From the NCBI GenBank assembly GCA_947072715.1, contig CAMTJB010000071.1:1-6106 (forward strand): DNA of 6,106 nucleotides. The letters run 5' to 3'. The notes beneath the pieces were generated by a model. That model was not told the origin of the DNA. It searched no databases and saw only the letters and a program-made list of their open reading frames with translations. Of the stretch, positions 1 through 5,563 are shown piece after piece. Source of the DNA: an uncultured Fusobacteriaceae bacterium (GTDB taxonomy: Bacteria > Fusobacteriota > Fusobacteriia > Fusobacteriales > Fusobacteriaceae). Numbering within the stretch: the first letter of the stretch is position 1; every line of letters begins with the position of its first letter. The translations under genes were made by a program, and so were the position numbers.

Positions 1-92
1 ATACTTCCTCCGTTGGCATTATCCAAATCAGGTATAAGGGTCGAAGTTGATTACTTCCTCTCAGCCTGTCTACAAGCTCCCCCGTTCAATAT
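1..92 (-). ncRNA. TPP riboswitch (THI box), running off the left edge
   Basis: Read on the minus strand, this stretch carries the conserved blocks of the thiamine pyrophosphate aptamer in the right order. These are GGGGAGC (82-76), a short P3 stem, CTGAGA (64-59), an optional small helix GAAGT/ACTTC (57-53 with 47-43), then ACCTGAT (33-27) and GGATAATGCC (24-15). The last block is the near-invariant pyrophosphate-sensing arm. The ends AUAUU (92-88) and AGUAU (5-1) can pair as an outer P1, so the aptamer is essentially complete, while the expression platform and the controlled gene lie beyond the window. Known role of the class: binding TPP switches off thiamine biosynthesis or transport genes in cis. 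The identity of the controlled gene is unknown here. Confidence 0.95.
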
Positions 93-100
93 TAAATTAT

Positions 101-144
101 AAAAATTATACTCTCTTCACATTTATAGTGCAAAGAGAGTATAA
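101..144 (-). terminator. Intrinsic terminator downstream of atoE
   Basis: A perfect 12-base-pair inverted repeat (106-117 with 133-144, arms TTATACTCTCTT and AAGAGAGTATAA) can be extended by CAC/GTG inside a bulge. On the minus strand it is followed directly by five U residues (105-101) and more AU-rich sequence. It lies 55 bases past the atoE stop codon, so it would end the ato transcript before the downstream TPP riboswitch. On the plus strand the U-tract is absent, so it is unlikely to work in that direction. Confidence 0.8.
105..133 (-). promoter_or_regulatory. Candidate promoter for the riboswitch transcript (downstream option)
   Basis: On the minus strand a perfect -10 box TATAAT (110-105) sits 17 bases from a weak -35 element TTGCAC (133-128). 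The predicted start is near 98, a few bases before the P1 stem of the TPP aptamer, which is a usual distance. The whole promoter lies within the terminator hairpin of the ato operon. It competes with the candidate at 138-167; only one need be real. Confidence 0.4.
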
Positions 145-167
145 CAAAATATATTTATATTAGTCAA
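138..167 (-). promoter_or_regulatory. Candidate promoter for the riboswitch transcript (upstream option)
   Basis: On the minus strand TTGACT (167-162) and TATACT (143-138) are separated by 18 bases, each matching the sigma70 consensus at five of six positions. The predicted start near 131 lies inside the loop region of the ato terminator. A transcript from here would therefore lack the 5' arm of that hairpin and would not be terminated by it. It would supply the TPP riboswitch with a leader of about 40 bases. This is prediction only, and a second candidate lies just downstream. Confidence 0.4.
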
Positions 168-170
168 TTA

Positions 171-209
171 TTTTATTCTAAAACTTCATAATTTCTATTT
201 AGAATAAAA
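171..209 (-). repeat. Inverted repeat spanning the atoE stop codon
   Basis: A perfect 12-base inverted repeat (171-182 with 198-209, arm TTTTATTCTAAA) encloses a 15-base loop. On the mRNA its 5' arm covers the last codons and stop codon (199-201) of atoE. No U-tract follows it on the minus strand, so it is not a standard terminator. It could be a 3' mRNA-stabilising hairpin or a chance pairing in AT-rich DNA. The stem is almost all A-U, so it would be weak. Confidence 0.4.
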
Positions 210-1575
210 AGAATCCTGTTGATATTATTAACCCAGATACAATTGTTACTATTAAACAATATCCCATAATATCTTTTGCTCCTAGTCCTGCTATTCCCAG
301 TGCTGGAAGAGCCCAGAATGGCTGTATCATGTTAGTCCATGCATCTCCCCAAGAAATAGCCATAGCTGTTTTAGCAGCTGGAACACCTAATTCTAATCCT
401 GCTGGCATCATTATTGGTGCTTGAACTGCCCATTGTCCTCCACCAGAAGGAACAAAGAAGTTAACTAATCCTGCACTTATAAATGAGAAAAGTGGAAATG
501 TTCTTACTGTTGATATTCCTACAAAGAAATTTGACATTTGTGATGCAAGAGATATCCCGTCCATATTCTTACCAACCATTATTCCCATAATACCTGCGTA
601 GAAAGGGAATTGTAAGATAATTCCTGCACTTCCTTTTGTCGCTTCATAAATAGCGTCTAAGAATTTTCTAGGAGTCCCATGTAAAACTATTCCTAAGAAC
701 AAGAAAATGAAGTTAACAATATCTAAATTTAACGAGAACCCTTTTGTCGCTAAATAATATATTATATAAGTGAATCCCATAACTCCTAAAATCATTGATA
801 AAATTTTACTATTTTCTAATTTTTCTGCTGGAGTCATATCAGCTCTATCTTTCTCTATTTTTTTCTCTTCAACTAATAATTTAGCATCAATAGTTACTAC
901 ATCTTCAGGGCTAGGACACATAGCTCTATTTAGAAGTGGTAAAGCTATAAGTAGAGACACAACTATAAAGATATTTAAAGGAGAAAATAGTGTTTCTGAT
1001 GTTGGAATCGAATTTGCTATTGCCCCTGCTGTTTGTCTCTTTAAAGCTTCTCCACCAGATGCTAATTGTAACGGAATAGATCCTGAAAATCCACCATGCC
1101 ACACAACGAAACCTGAATAAGCTGAAGCTATTAATAATCTATAATCTACACCTTTTAGTTTTCTTGCAATCTCTTTTGCAAAAAGAGCACCAATTACAAG
1201 TCCAAATCCCCAATTTATTAAACTTGCCACTGTTGAAACTAACGTTACTACAACTATTGCTTGACCTGGTGTTTTTAATTTTGATGCTAAATTTTCAAGT
1301 CCTTTTTTAAATATTGGAGAACTTGCCATTGTATGACCTGTTACTAACACTAATGCCATTTGCATTGAGAAAGATAGTAATGACCAGAATCCACCTGCCC
1401 AATTCTTAATTACTCCAATTGGTGATTGATTTGTAAAAACTACCGAACATATAAATACAATAAATGTTAACAGAGCACAAAATAGAAATGGATCTGGTAA
1501 ATATTTTTGCATTATTCCTACACAAAAATGTGTAAATCTTTTAAATAACCCCTCTTTTTTTAATTCTTTTTTCAT
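199..1575 (-). CDS. atoE: Short-chain fatty acid permease, AtoE family
   Basis: A complete 458-residue polytopic membrane protein of the AtoE/short-chain fatty acid transporter family, slightly longer than the roughly 440 residues of the E. coli protein. Family hallmarks visible are the VVWHGGFSGSIPL segment (residues 157-169), the FVPSGGGQWAVQAPIM segment (374-389) and WGDAWTNMIQPFWALP (409-424). Hydrophobic stretches suggest about ten or more membrane segments, for example 28-47, 106-130, 200-215, 258-276, 286-299, 316-334, 360-376 and 437-456. A charged loop with many Lys and Glu lies at about 229-256. The likely role is uptake of short-chain acids such as acetoacetate or butyrate across the inner membrane, feeding the CoA-transferase encoded just upstream. 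The substrate and coupling ion are not shown by the sequence. It is the last gene of the atoD-atoA-atoE operon, 22 bases after atoA, with an unusual G-rich Shine-Dalgarno site. The start ATG is the first in frame and is well placed behind that site. Confidence 0.92.
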   Translation of the reverse strand: MKKELKKEGLFKRFTHFCVGIMQKYLPDPFLFCALLTFIVFICSVVFTNQSPIGVIKNWAGGFWSLLSFSMQMALVLVTGHTMASSPIFKKGLENLASKLKTPGQAIVVVTLVSTVASLINWGFGLVIGALFAKEIARKLKGVDYRLLIASAYSGFVVWHGGFSGSIPLQLASGGEALKRQTAGAIANSIPTSETLFSPLNIFIVVSLLIALPLLNRAMCPSPEDVVTIDAKLLVEEKKIEKDRADMTPAEKLENSKILSMILGVMGFTYIIYYLATKGFSLNLDIVNFIFLFLGIVLHGTPRKFLDAIYEATKGSAGIILQFPFYAGIMGIMVGKNMDGISLASQMSNFFVGISTVRTFPLFSFISAGLVNFFVPSGGGQWAVQAPIMMPAGLELGVPAAKTAMAISWGDAWTNMIQPFWALPALGIAGLGAKDIMGYCLIVTIVSGLIISTGFFLF

Positions 1576-1584
1576 TTTAGTAAT

Positions 1585-1591
1585 CCCCCCC
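1585..1591 (-). promoter_or_regulatory. Unusual ribosome binding site of atoE, a run of seven G
   Basis: The only Shine-Dalgarno-like element before atoE is an uninterrupted run of seven G residues (preceded by A residues), nine bases before the ATG at 1575. The atoA and atoD sites in the same operon are classical AGGAGG or GGGAGG. Homopolymers of G are rare in DNA this AT-rich. Confidence 0.6.
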
Positions 1592-1597
1592 TTTTAC

Positions 1598-2263
1598 TTA
1601 TTTCCCCATAACTTTTAGATTTTCAGAAACTATAAGCTTTGCCTCTGTAAAAGCTTGAATATCTTCAACTGAAGAGTAAGGCGATATTTCTGTTAATAAA
1701 AGTCCATCTTTTGTTACTTCCATTACCCCTTTTTCAGTTACAATTAAATTTACTTGAGATGCAGCTGTTAAAGGTAAATTACACTCTTTTAAAATTTTAA
1801 TACTTCCTTTAGCTGTGTGCTCCATTGCAACTATAACTTTTTTAGCACCTACAACTAAATCCATTGCTCCACCCATACCTGGAACCATTTTCCCTGGAAC
1901 CATCCAATTCGCCAAATTTCCTTTTTCATCAACTTGTAATGCACCTAAAACTGTTGCATCTACATGTCCACCTCTAATTATTGAGAAAGATGTAAAACTA
2001 TCAAAGAAAGCTCCACCTTCTAAAAGAGTTGCTGGTCCACCACCTGCATTTGTAATTTTGTTATCTACTGATTCTGACGGTGCTCCACCCATACCAATAA
2101 TTCCGTTCTCAGATTCCAACATTACATGTACATCATTAGGAATAAATCCAGCTACTTCTGTTGGTAGACCAATACCTAGATTAACAACATCTCCATCTTT
2201 AAATTCTTTTGCCACTCTTGTTGCAATTATCTCTCTAATTTGTTCTTTTGTTAATTCAGCCAT
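1598..2263 (-). CDS. atoA: Acetoacetate/butyrate-type CoA-transferase, beta subunit
   Basis: A complete 221-residue protein, the usual length for the beta subunit of family I 3-oxoacid CoA-transferases (AtoA/ScoB/CtfB). The catalytic motif SENG lies at residues 51-54, with Glu52 the expected residue that forms the glutamyl-CoA thioester, followed by GIIGMGGAP (54-62). [22 protein letters not shown] block (129-149) is also characteristic of the family. With the alpha subunit it would move CoA between acyl-CoA and a free acid, for example acetoacetate or butyrate with acetyl-CoA, in the cytoplasm. The exact acid pair cannot be read from the sequence. Its ATG abuts the TAA stop of atoD with no spacer, and its AGGAGG site (about 2273-2278) lies inside the last codons of atoD, implying coupled translation and a fixed subunit ratio. 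Confidence 0.93.
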   Translation of the reverse strand: MAELTKEQIREIIATRVAKEFKDGDVVNLGIGLPTEVAGFIPNDVHVMLESENGIIGMGGAPSESVDNKITNAGGGPATLLEGGAFFDSFTSFSIIRGGHVDATVLGALQVDEKGNLANWMVPGKMVPGMGGAMDLVVGAKKVIVAMEHTAKGSIKILKECNLPLTAASQVNLIVTEKGVMEVTKDGLLLTEISPYSSVEDIQAFTEAKLIVSENLKVMGK

Positions 2264-2917
2264 TTATCTCTTTCCTCCTTGAATGATATAATCTACATAT
2301 ATTCCTGGCACTACTATCTCTTTAGGATCTAAAGCTCCATCTATTATTTCATCTGCTTCAACTATTACTAAATCCGACGCTGTTGCCATTATAGGATTAA
2401 AATTTCTAGTTGATCCTTCATAAGATAAATTTCCATATTTATCAGCTTTTGAAGCATATATTAATGAAACATCTGCTTTTATAGCCTTTTCTAATATAAA
2501 TTTATTCCCATCAATTTCAATAATTTCTTTTCCTTCTTGAACCATAGTTCCAAGTCCTGTAGGTGTTAAAATTCCTCCAAGTCCTGCTCCCCCAGCACGA
2601 ATAACTTCAGCCAAAGTTCCTTGAGGTGTTAAAACTACTTCCATTTCTCCTGAATGCATTTGTTTTCCAGTCTCAGGATTTGTTCCTATATGTGAGCATA
2701 TAACTTTTTTTATTCTCTTCTGTGCTACTAATTGCCCTCTATCAGCATCAGGATAACTTGTATCATTAGATATCATTGTTAAATCCTTCACATCATTTTT
2801 AATCATCTCTTCAATTATAACTTTAGGAACTCCAGTTTTTAGAAACCCTCCAACCATAACTGTCATACCATTTTTAACATGTTTTCCAGCTTCTTCTACA
2901 GACACTACTTTTTTCAC
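2264..2917 (-). CDS. atoD: Acetoacetate/butyrate-type CoA-transferase, alpha subunit
   Basis: A complete 217-residue alpha subunit of a family I CoA-transferase (AtoD/ScoA/CtfA), of normal length. The CoA-transferase signature is seen at residues 16-31: NGMTVMVGGFLKTGVP, with the GGF and GxP residues in place. The glycine-rich block GGAGLGGILTPTGLGT (109-124) is also typical of alpha subunits. It forms the heterotetramer or dimer of heterodimers with the product of atoA, encoded immediately downstream. The start is GTG at 2917-2915, chosen because a strong AAGGGAGGAA site ends five bases before it and the signature sits at the usual distance from the N-terminus. It is the first gene of the operon, about 90 bases from a predicted promoter. 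No thiolase (atoB) or two-component atoSC genes occur in the window, so control differs from the E. coli ato operon. A fermentative role in butyrate or acetoacetate metabolism is an inference. Confidence 0.93.
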   Translation of the reverse strand: MKKVVSVEEAGKHVKNGMTVMVGGFLKTGVPKVIIEEMIKNDVKDLTMISNDTSYPDADRGQLVAQKRIKKVICSHIGTNPETGKQMHSGEMEVVLTPQGTLAEVIRAGGAGLGGILTPTGLGTMVQEGKEIIEIDGNKFILEKAIKADVSLIYASKADKYGNLSYEGSTRNFNPIMATASDLVIVEADEIIDGALDPKEIVVPGIYVDYIIQGGKR

Positions 2918-3012
2918 AATTTCCTCCCTTAAATATTTATATTATATTAAATTTTAATAACCCCATAGTAATCAAAATCTTTTGAGAAGCAATTCTATAT
3001 TGCACTGTATTA
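2918..3012 (-). promoter_or_regulatory. 5' leader of the ato operon with small hairpins
   Basis: From the predicted start near 3006 the leader would be about 90 bases long. It contains two small hairpins: GCAAT/ATTGC (3003-2999 with 2993-2989, five-base loop) and CAAAA/TTTTG (2984-2980 with 2977-2973, tight loop). It also contains a 15-base AT-only palindrome centred at 2952 (2945-2959). The Shine-Dalgarno sequence is at about 2921-2930. None of these matches a riboswitch class I can recognise, and the palindrome may be chance in AT-rich DNA. Confidence 0.3.
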
Positions 3013-3041
3013 ATTAAAACATATTTTCTTTTTTTTCTCAA
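3013..3041 (-). promoter_or_regulatory. Predicted sigma70 promoter of the atoDAE operon
   Basis: On the minus strand TTGAGA (3041-3036) and TTTAAT (3018-3013) are separated by exactly 17 bases, each matching the consensus at five of six positions, with an A-rich spacer. The predicted start is an A near 3006. It lies between the terminator of the regulator gene and atoD, where the operon promoter is needed. A short palindrome AAGAA-AA-TTCTT (3051-3040) overlaps the -35 element and might bind a regulator, but its arms are only five bases. Confidence 0.55.
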
Positions 3042-3081
3042 GAATTTTCTTCTCTTTTTACCATTTTTATATTTTAAAACT

Positions 3082-3123
3082 AAAAAAAAGACTAAACGTC
3101 CTATTCTAGTTCAGTCTTTTTTT
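3082..3123. terminator. Strong, potentially bidirectional intrinsic terminator
   Basis: An 11-base-pair perfect stem (3083-3093 with 3113-3123, arms A7-GACT and AGTC-T7) is extended after one mismatch by AAC/GTT, leaving an 11-base loop. The stem carries A and T runs on both sides, so it can act in either direction. It begins 28 bases past the stop codon of the minus-strand regulator gene and would insulate that transcript from the ato operon promoter just beyond. Confidence 0.85.
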
Positions 3124-3151
3124 CATTTATTTTCAAGTGACAATTGAGGTT

Positions 3152-3910
3152 CTAATTTCCAGTTCTTTGTCTAACAAAAGAAAAGTTTATGATATTTGTA
3201 TTTACGTATTCTTTTGCATATACTACAGGCTTATTATTATCATCGTAATTTGTTCCTGTTATAACTAAAAAAGATTTTATGTCATTATCACATTTAAATA
3301 TTTTTTTTAACTCAACATTTTCAAGTGTTGTTGTTGTTGAAATTTCTGATTTTTCCCAAACTATTTTTTTATCACATTCTGCTTCAAAAAAATCAAATAT
3401 TGATTTTTCATATTTTTTAATATCCTGACAGCTCTCTTCATTCTTTAACATAGAAGCTGGAAAATAATCTATACAATAAACACTTGGTGTTTTATCTGCA
3501 TAAAAAGTCTTCTTAGCTACTACAACTTTTTCTTTTAGTGGAATTTTAAGTTCTTTCGCAATCTTTTCATCATCTAATTCTTTAATAATATAATTAATAT
3601 TTTTAACAGAGGTTGAATACCCACTATTCTTTATTATTTCAGTATAAGCTTTCATAGGAGTTAATTGAACATTCATTTTTAGAGCTTCCACATTTATAAA
3701 AGTCCCTTTACCATGTTTTCTAAAAATTAATCCTTCTGAAGCAAGTTCGTTAAGTGCTGATCTTACTGTGATTCTACTTACATTTAATAAAGAACTTAAA
3801 TCATCTTCACTAGGTAACTTATTACTATGACCATAATCTAAATTTTTAATATATTTATAAATATTTTCCTTTACTAATTTTGTAAGATTTTTAACATTAA
3901 TACTTTCCAT
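3152..3910 (-). CDS. GntR-family (HutC/UTRA type) transcriptional regulator
   Basis: A 252-residue regulator with a GntR winged helix-turn-helix at about residues 8-74. The signature KLPSEDDLSSLLNVSRITVRSAL-type recognition region begins at 31, and the wing FRKHGKGTFI spans 63-72. A UTRA ligand-binding domain follows at about 85-247, ending in the usual YAKEYVNTNIINF-type strand (231-243). Length and domain order match the HutC subfamily, whose members are mostly local repressors released by a small molecule. The start is placed at the ATG at 3910, because the site GGAGG lies six bases before it; an in-frame GTG at 3931 would sit upstream of that site. It is transcribed divergently from the deaminase-permease operon, and a palindrome lies at that operon's predicted transcription start, so this operon is the likeliest target. 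Control of the ato operon is also possible. The effector could be a purine, but nothing in the sequence proves this. Confidence 0.9.
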   Translation of the reverse strand: MESINVKNLTKLVKENIYKYIKNLDYGHSNKLPSEDDLSSLLNVSRITVRSALNELASEGLIFRKHGKGTFINVEALKMNVQLTPMKAYTEIIKNSGYSTSVKNINYIIKELDDEKIAKELKIPLKEKVVVAKKTFYADKTPSVYCIDYFPASMLKNEESCQDIKKYEKSIFDFFEAECDKKIVWEKSEISTTTTLENVELKKIFKCDNDIKSFLVITGTNYDDNNKPVVYAKEYVNTNIINFSFVRQRTGN

Positions 3911-3916
3911 ATCTTT

Positions 3917-3921
3917 CCTCC
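3917..3921 (-). promoter_or_regulatory. Ribosome binding site that decides the regulator start
   Basis: GGAGG on the minus strand lies six bases before the ATG at 3910. It would be inside the coding sequence if translation began at the upstream in-frame GTG (3931), which has no comparable site before it. Confidence 0.8.
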
Positions 3922-3945
3922 AGCTTCTCACGTTCTCTAATTCTT

Positions 3946-3954
3946 ATTATAGCA
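3946..3954 (-). promoter_or_regulatory. Extended -10 promoter of the GntR-family gene
   Basis: The minus strand reads TGCTATAAT (3954-3946), a perfect extended -10 element (TGn plus TATAAT). No recognisable -35 box lies 16-18 bases upstream, which is acceptable for extended -10 promoters. The predicted start near 3939 leaves a leader of about 30 bases, ending in the GGAGG site. Confidence 0.6.
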
Positions 3955-4076
3955 TACACTTTTTATTTTTTATATTTTTATATCTTAATCTATTTAAAAC
4001 CTCATTAATTCGACATTAAAGCGTATTTTTAGAACTTTATCAGAACACAAAAAGAAAAAAACATACAAAAAAACGT

Positions 4077-4105
4077 TTGACTTTTAAAAAATTTTATAAT
4101 AGAAT
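4077..4105 (+). promoter_or_regulatory. Predicted sigma70 promoter of the deaminase-permease operon
   Basis: TTGACT (4077-4082) and TAGAAT (4100-4105) are separated by exactly 17 bases, and each matches the consensus at five of six positions. The predicted start is near 4112, giving a leader of about 55 bases. A perfect TATAAT at 4095-4100 also exists, but it is only 12 bases from this -35 box and so would need a different or no -35. An 8-base palindrome AAACGTTT (4071-4078) abuts the -35. Confidence 0.6.
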
Positions 4106-4110
4106 TGAAA

Positions 4111-4136
4111 AATAGGTAATACCTATTACGTATTAC
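4111..4136. promoter_or_regulatory. Candidate operator: nested palindromes at the transcription start
   Basis: The sequence AATAGGTAATACCTATT (4111-4127) is a perfect odd-length palindrome with eight-base arms. Overlapping it are GTAATA-CC-TATTAC (4116-4129) and the pair GTAATAC (4116-4122) / GTATTAC (4130-4136), so the hexamer TATTAC or its complement occurs three times in 21 bases. Position at the predicted +1 is ideal for steric repression. The core GGT-N3-ACC resembles the GGT...ACC half-sites known for HutC-subfamily repressors, and such a gene lies next door. Binding is inferred, not shown. Confidence 0.6.
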
Positions 4137-4165
4137 AAAAAAATTGTTAAAGGAGATATAATAAT

Positions 4166-5527
4166 ATGGAAAAATTATTAATTAAAAATGCAAAAGCTAT
4201 TATAAGTTGTGATAACAATGACTCTGTTTATAATGAAGGAACTAATATCTACATTGAAAATGGTGTTATTAAAAATATCGGACCTGAATGTTTCGAGGCA
4301 GACAAAATTATTGATGCTACTGATATGTTAATTTATCCTGGACTAGTTAATACACACCATCACCTTTATCAAGTGTTTACAAGAAATCTTCCTCAAGTAC
4401 AAAATATGGAACTTTTCCCTTGGCTTTTAACACTTTATGAAATTTGGAAAAATTTAGATGAAAAAACAATAAAATATAGTTCGTTAGTTGGTATTGGAGA
4501 ACTTGCAAAAAATGGTTGTACAACTGTTTTCGATCACCACTACGTTTTCCCTAATGGAATAGGCAATAATCTTATAGATGTTCAATTTAAAGCAGCTGAA
4601 GATATTGGAGTAAGAATGCACTCTTCAAGAGGTAGTATGTCTCTTAGTAAAAAAGATGGTGGACTTCCTCCTGATACTGTGGTACAAACAGTAGATGAAA
4701 TTTTAGCTGACTCAGAAAGACTAATAAAACAATACCATGACTCTAAACCATTCTCTATGAGACAAATAGTACTTGCACCTTGCTCTCCATTCAGTGTAAC
4801 TGGTGAATTAATGAGTAAATCTGCTGTACTTGCTAGACAGTATGGTGTTAGACTTCATACACATCTTTGTGAAACAATTGATGAAGAAAACTTTACTTTA
4901 GAAAAATTTGGAATGAGACCTCTAGAATATATGGCATCTTTAGGATGGCTTGGTCCTGATGTATGGTATGCACATGGAATTCACTTTAATGATGAGGAGC
5001 TTGATTTACTAGCTAAAACAAAAACTGGAGTAGCTCACTGTCCTGTTTCAAATATGAAACTGTCATCTGGTATCGCTAGAGTATCTGAAATGATTAAAAA
5101 AGGTATTCCAGTAGGTTTAGCTGTTGATGGAAGTGCTAGTAATGATGGATCTAACCTATTAGAAGAGATTAGAGTTGGTTTCTTACTTCAAAGACTTAAA
5201 TACAGTAATGAATCTGCTTCTGGTTACGACATTTTAAAAATTGCCACTCGTGGTGGAGCTCAAATCCTTGGAAGAGATGATATTGGTCAACTTTCTGTTG
5301 GAAAAGCTGCAGATTTATTTTTCATCGACTCTAATAGAATGGAGTTAGTTGGAGCTCATTCTGACTATAAATCAATATTAGGGACTGTTGGAATAAAAGA
5401 AAGTGTTGACCTTACAATGGTTGGTGGTAAAATAATAGTGAAAAATGGTAAACTTGTTAATGTAGATGAGAAAGAGATTACTAAAGCTGCAAATGTTTTT
5501 GTAAATGAGTTGATATCTAAAGCATAA
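4166..5527 (+). CDS. 8-oxoguanine deaminase-like amidohydrolase
   Basis: A complete 453-residue metal-dependent hydrolase of the amidohydrolase superfamily (cytosine/guanine deaminase-like branch). Metal and catalytic residues are visible: the HxH motif in GLVNTHHHLYQ (His64, His66), His233 and Glu236 in RLHTHLCET, His270 in AHGIHF, and Asp321 in AVDGSASND. The composite beta-sandwich formed by the N-terminal 55 and C-terminal 75 residues is also present. Segments such as RGSMSLSKKDGGLPPD (155-170) and IVLAPCSPFSVT (201-212) closely match, from memory, the characterised 8-oxoguanine deaminase of Pseudomonas aeruginosa. That enzyme converts 8-oxoguanine to urate plus ammonia; the group is often annotated as hydroxyatrazine ethylaminohydrolase. 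It is followed after 36 bases by a purine-type permease, which supports a nucleobase substrate. The start ATG lies nine bases after AGGAGA. Guanine, isoxanthopterin or another aminopurine/triazine substrate cannot be excluded. It is presumably cytoplasmic, as no signal peptide is seen. Confidence 0.82.
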   Translation: MEKLLIKNAKAIISCDNNDSVYNEGTNIYIENGVIKNIGPECFEADKIIDATDMLIYPGLVNTHHHLYQVFTRNLPQVQNMELFPWLLTLYEIWKNLDEKTIKYSSLVGIGELAKNGCTTVFDHHYVFPNGIGNNLIDVQFKAAEDIGVRMHSSRGSMSLSKKDGGLPPDTVVQTVDEILADSERLIKQYHDSKPFSMRQIVLAPCSPFSVTGELMSKSAVLARQYGVRLHTHLCETIDEENFTLEKFGMRPLEYMASLGWLGPDVWYAHGIHFNDEELDLLAKTKTGVAHCPVSNMKLSSGIARVSEMIKKGIPVGLAVDGSASNDGSNLLEEIRVGFLLQRLKYSNESASGYDILKIATRGGAQILGRDDIGQLSVGKAADLFFIDSNRMELVGAHSDYKSILGTVGIKESVDLTMVGGKIIVKNGKLVNVDEKEITKAANVFVNELISKA

Positions 5528-5553
5528 ATCAAATAATTATTATACTAAACGGT

Positions 5554-5558
5554 GGAGG
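5554..5558 (+). promoter_or_regulatory. Ribosome binding site of the permease, with competing starts
   Basis: GGAGG here precedes three possible starts: ATG at 5562 (spacing 3, another frame, ending after eight codons), GTG at 5564 (spacing 5) and ATG at 5570 (spacing 11). The last two are in the permease frame. Spacing slightly favours GTG 5564, but ATG 5570 is only two codons later and cannot be excluded. Confidence 0.6.
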
Positions 5559-5563
5559 AAAAT

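Noticed and set aside
770..1120. Open reading frame of 116 codons on the plus strand
   Set aside because: It lies wholly antisense to atoE, has no convincing ribosome site or recognisable domain, and its composition is explained by the strongly conserved transporter gene on the other strand.
1815..2282. Open reading frame of 155 codons on the plus strand
   Set aside because: It is antisense to atoA and its junction with atoD. The Pro/Thr/Ser-rich product is what the complement of a Gly-rich CoA-transferase gene gives, and no promoter or ribosome site is evident.
2945..2975. Second copy of the GGT-N3-ACC operator near the ato promoter
   Set aside because: Only the loose similarity of ATTACTATGG and AATAACC could be found; there is no proper palindrome with GGT and ACC half-sites, so control of ato by the same regulator is not supported by this region.
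3911..3931. Longer form of the GntR-family protein starting at GTG 3931
   Set aside because: The seven extra codons contain the GGAGG ribosome site ideally spaced for the ATG at 3910, and GntR proteins normally begin only a few residues before the first helix.
4003..4019. Direct repeat CATTAA / CATTAA with an 11-base period in the divergent intergenic region
   Set aside because: The repeat is a six-base AT-rich word, expected by chance here, and it does not overlap either predicted promoter.
4077..4100. Promoter made of TTGACT (4077) and the perfect TATAAT (4095)
   Set aside because: The spacer is only 12 bases, too short for sigma70. TAGAAT at 4100 gives the standard 17-base spacing with the same -35 box.
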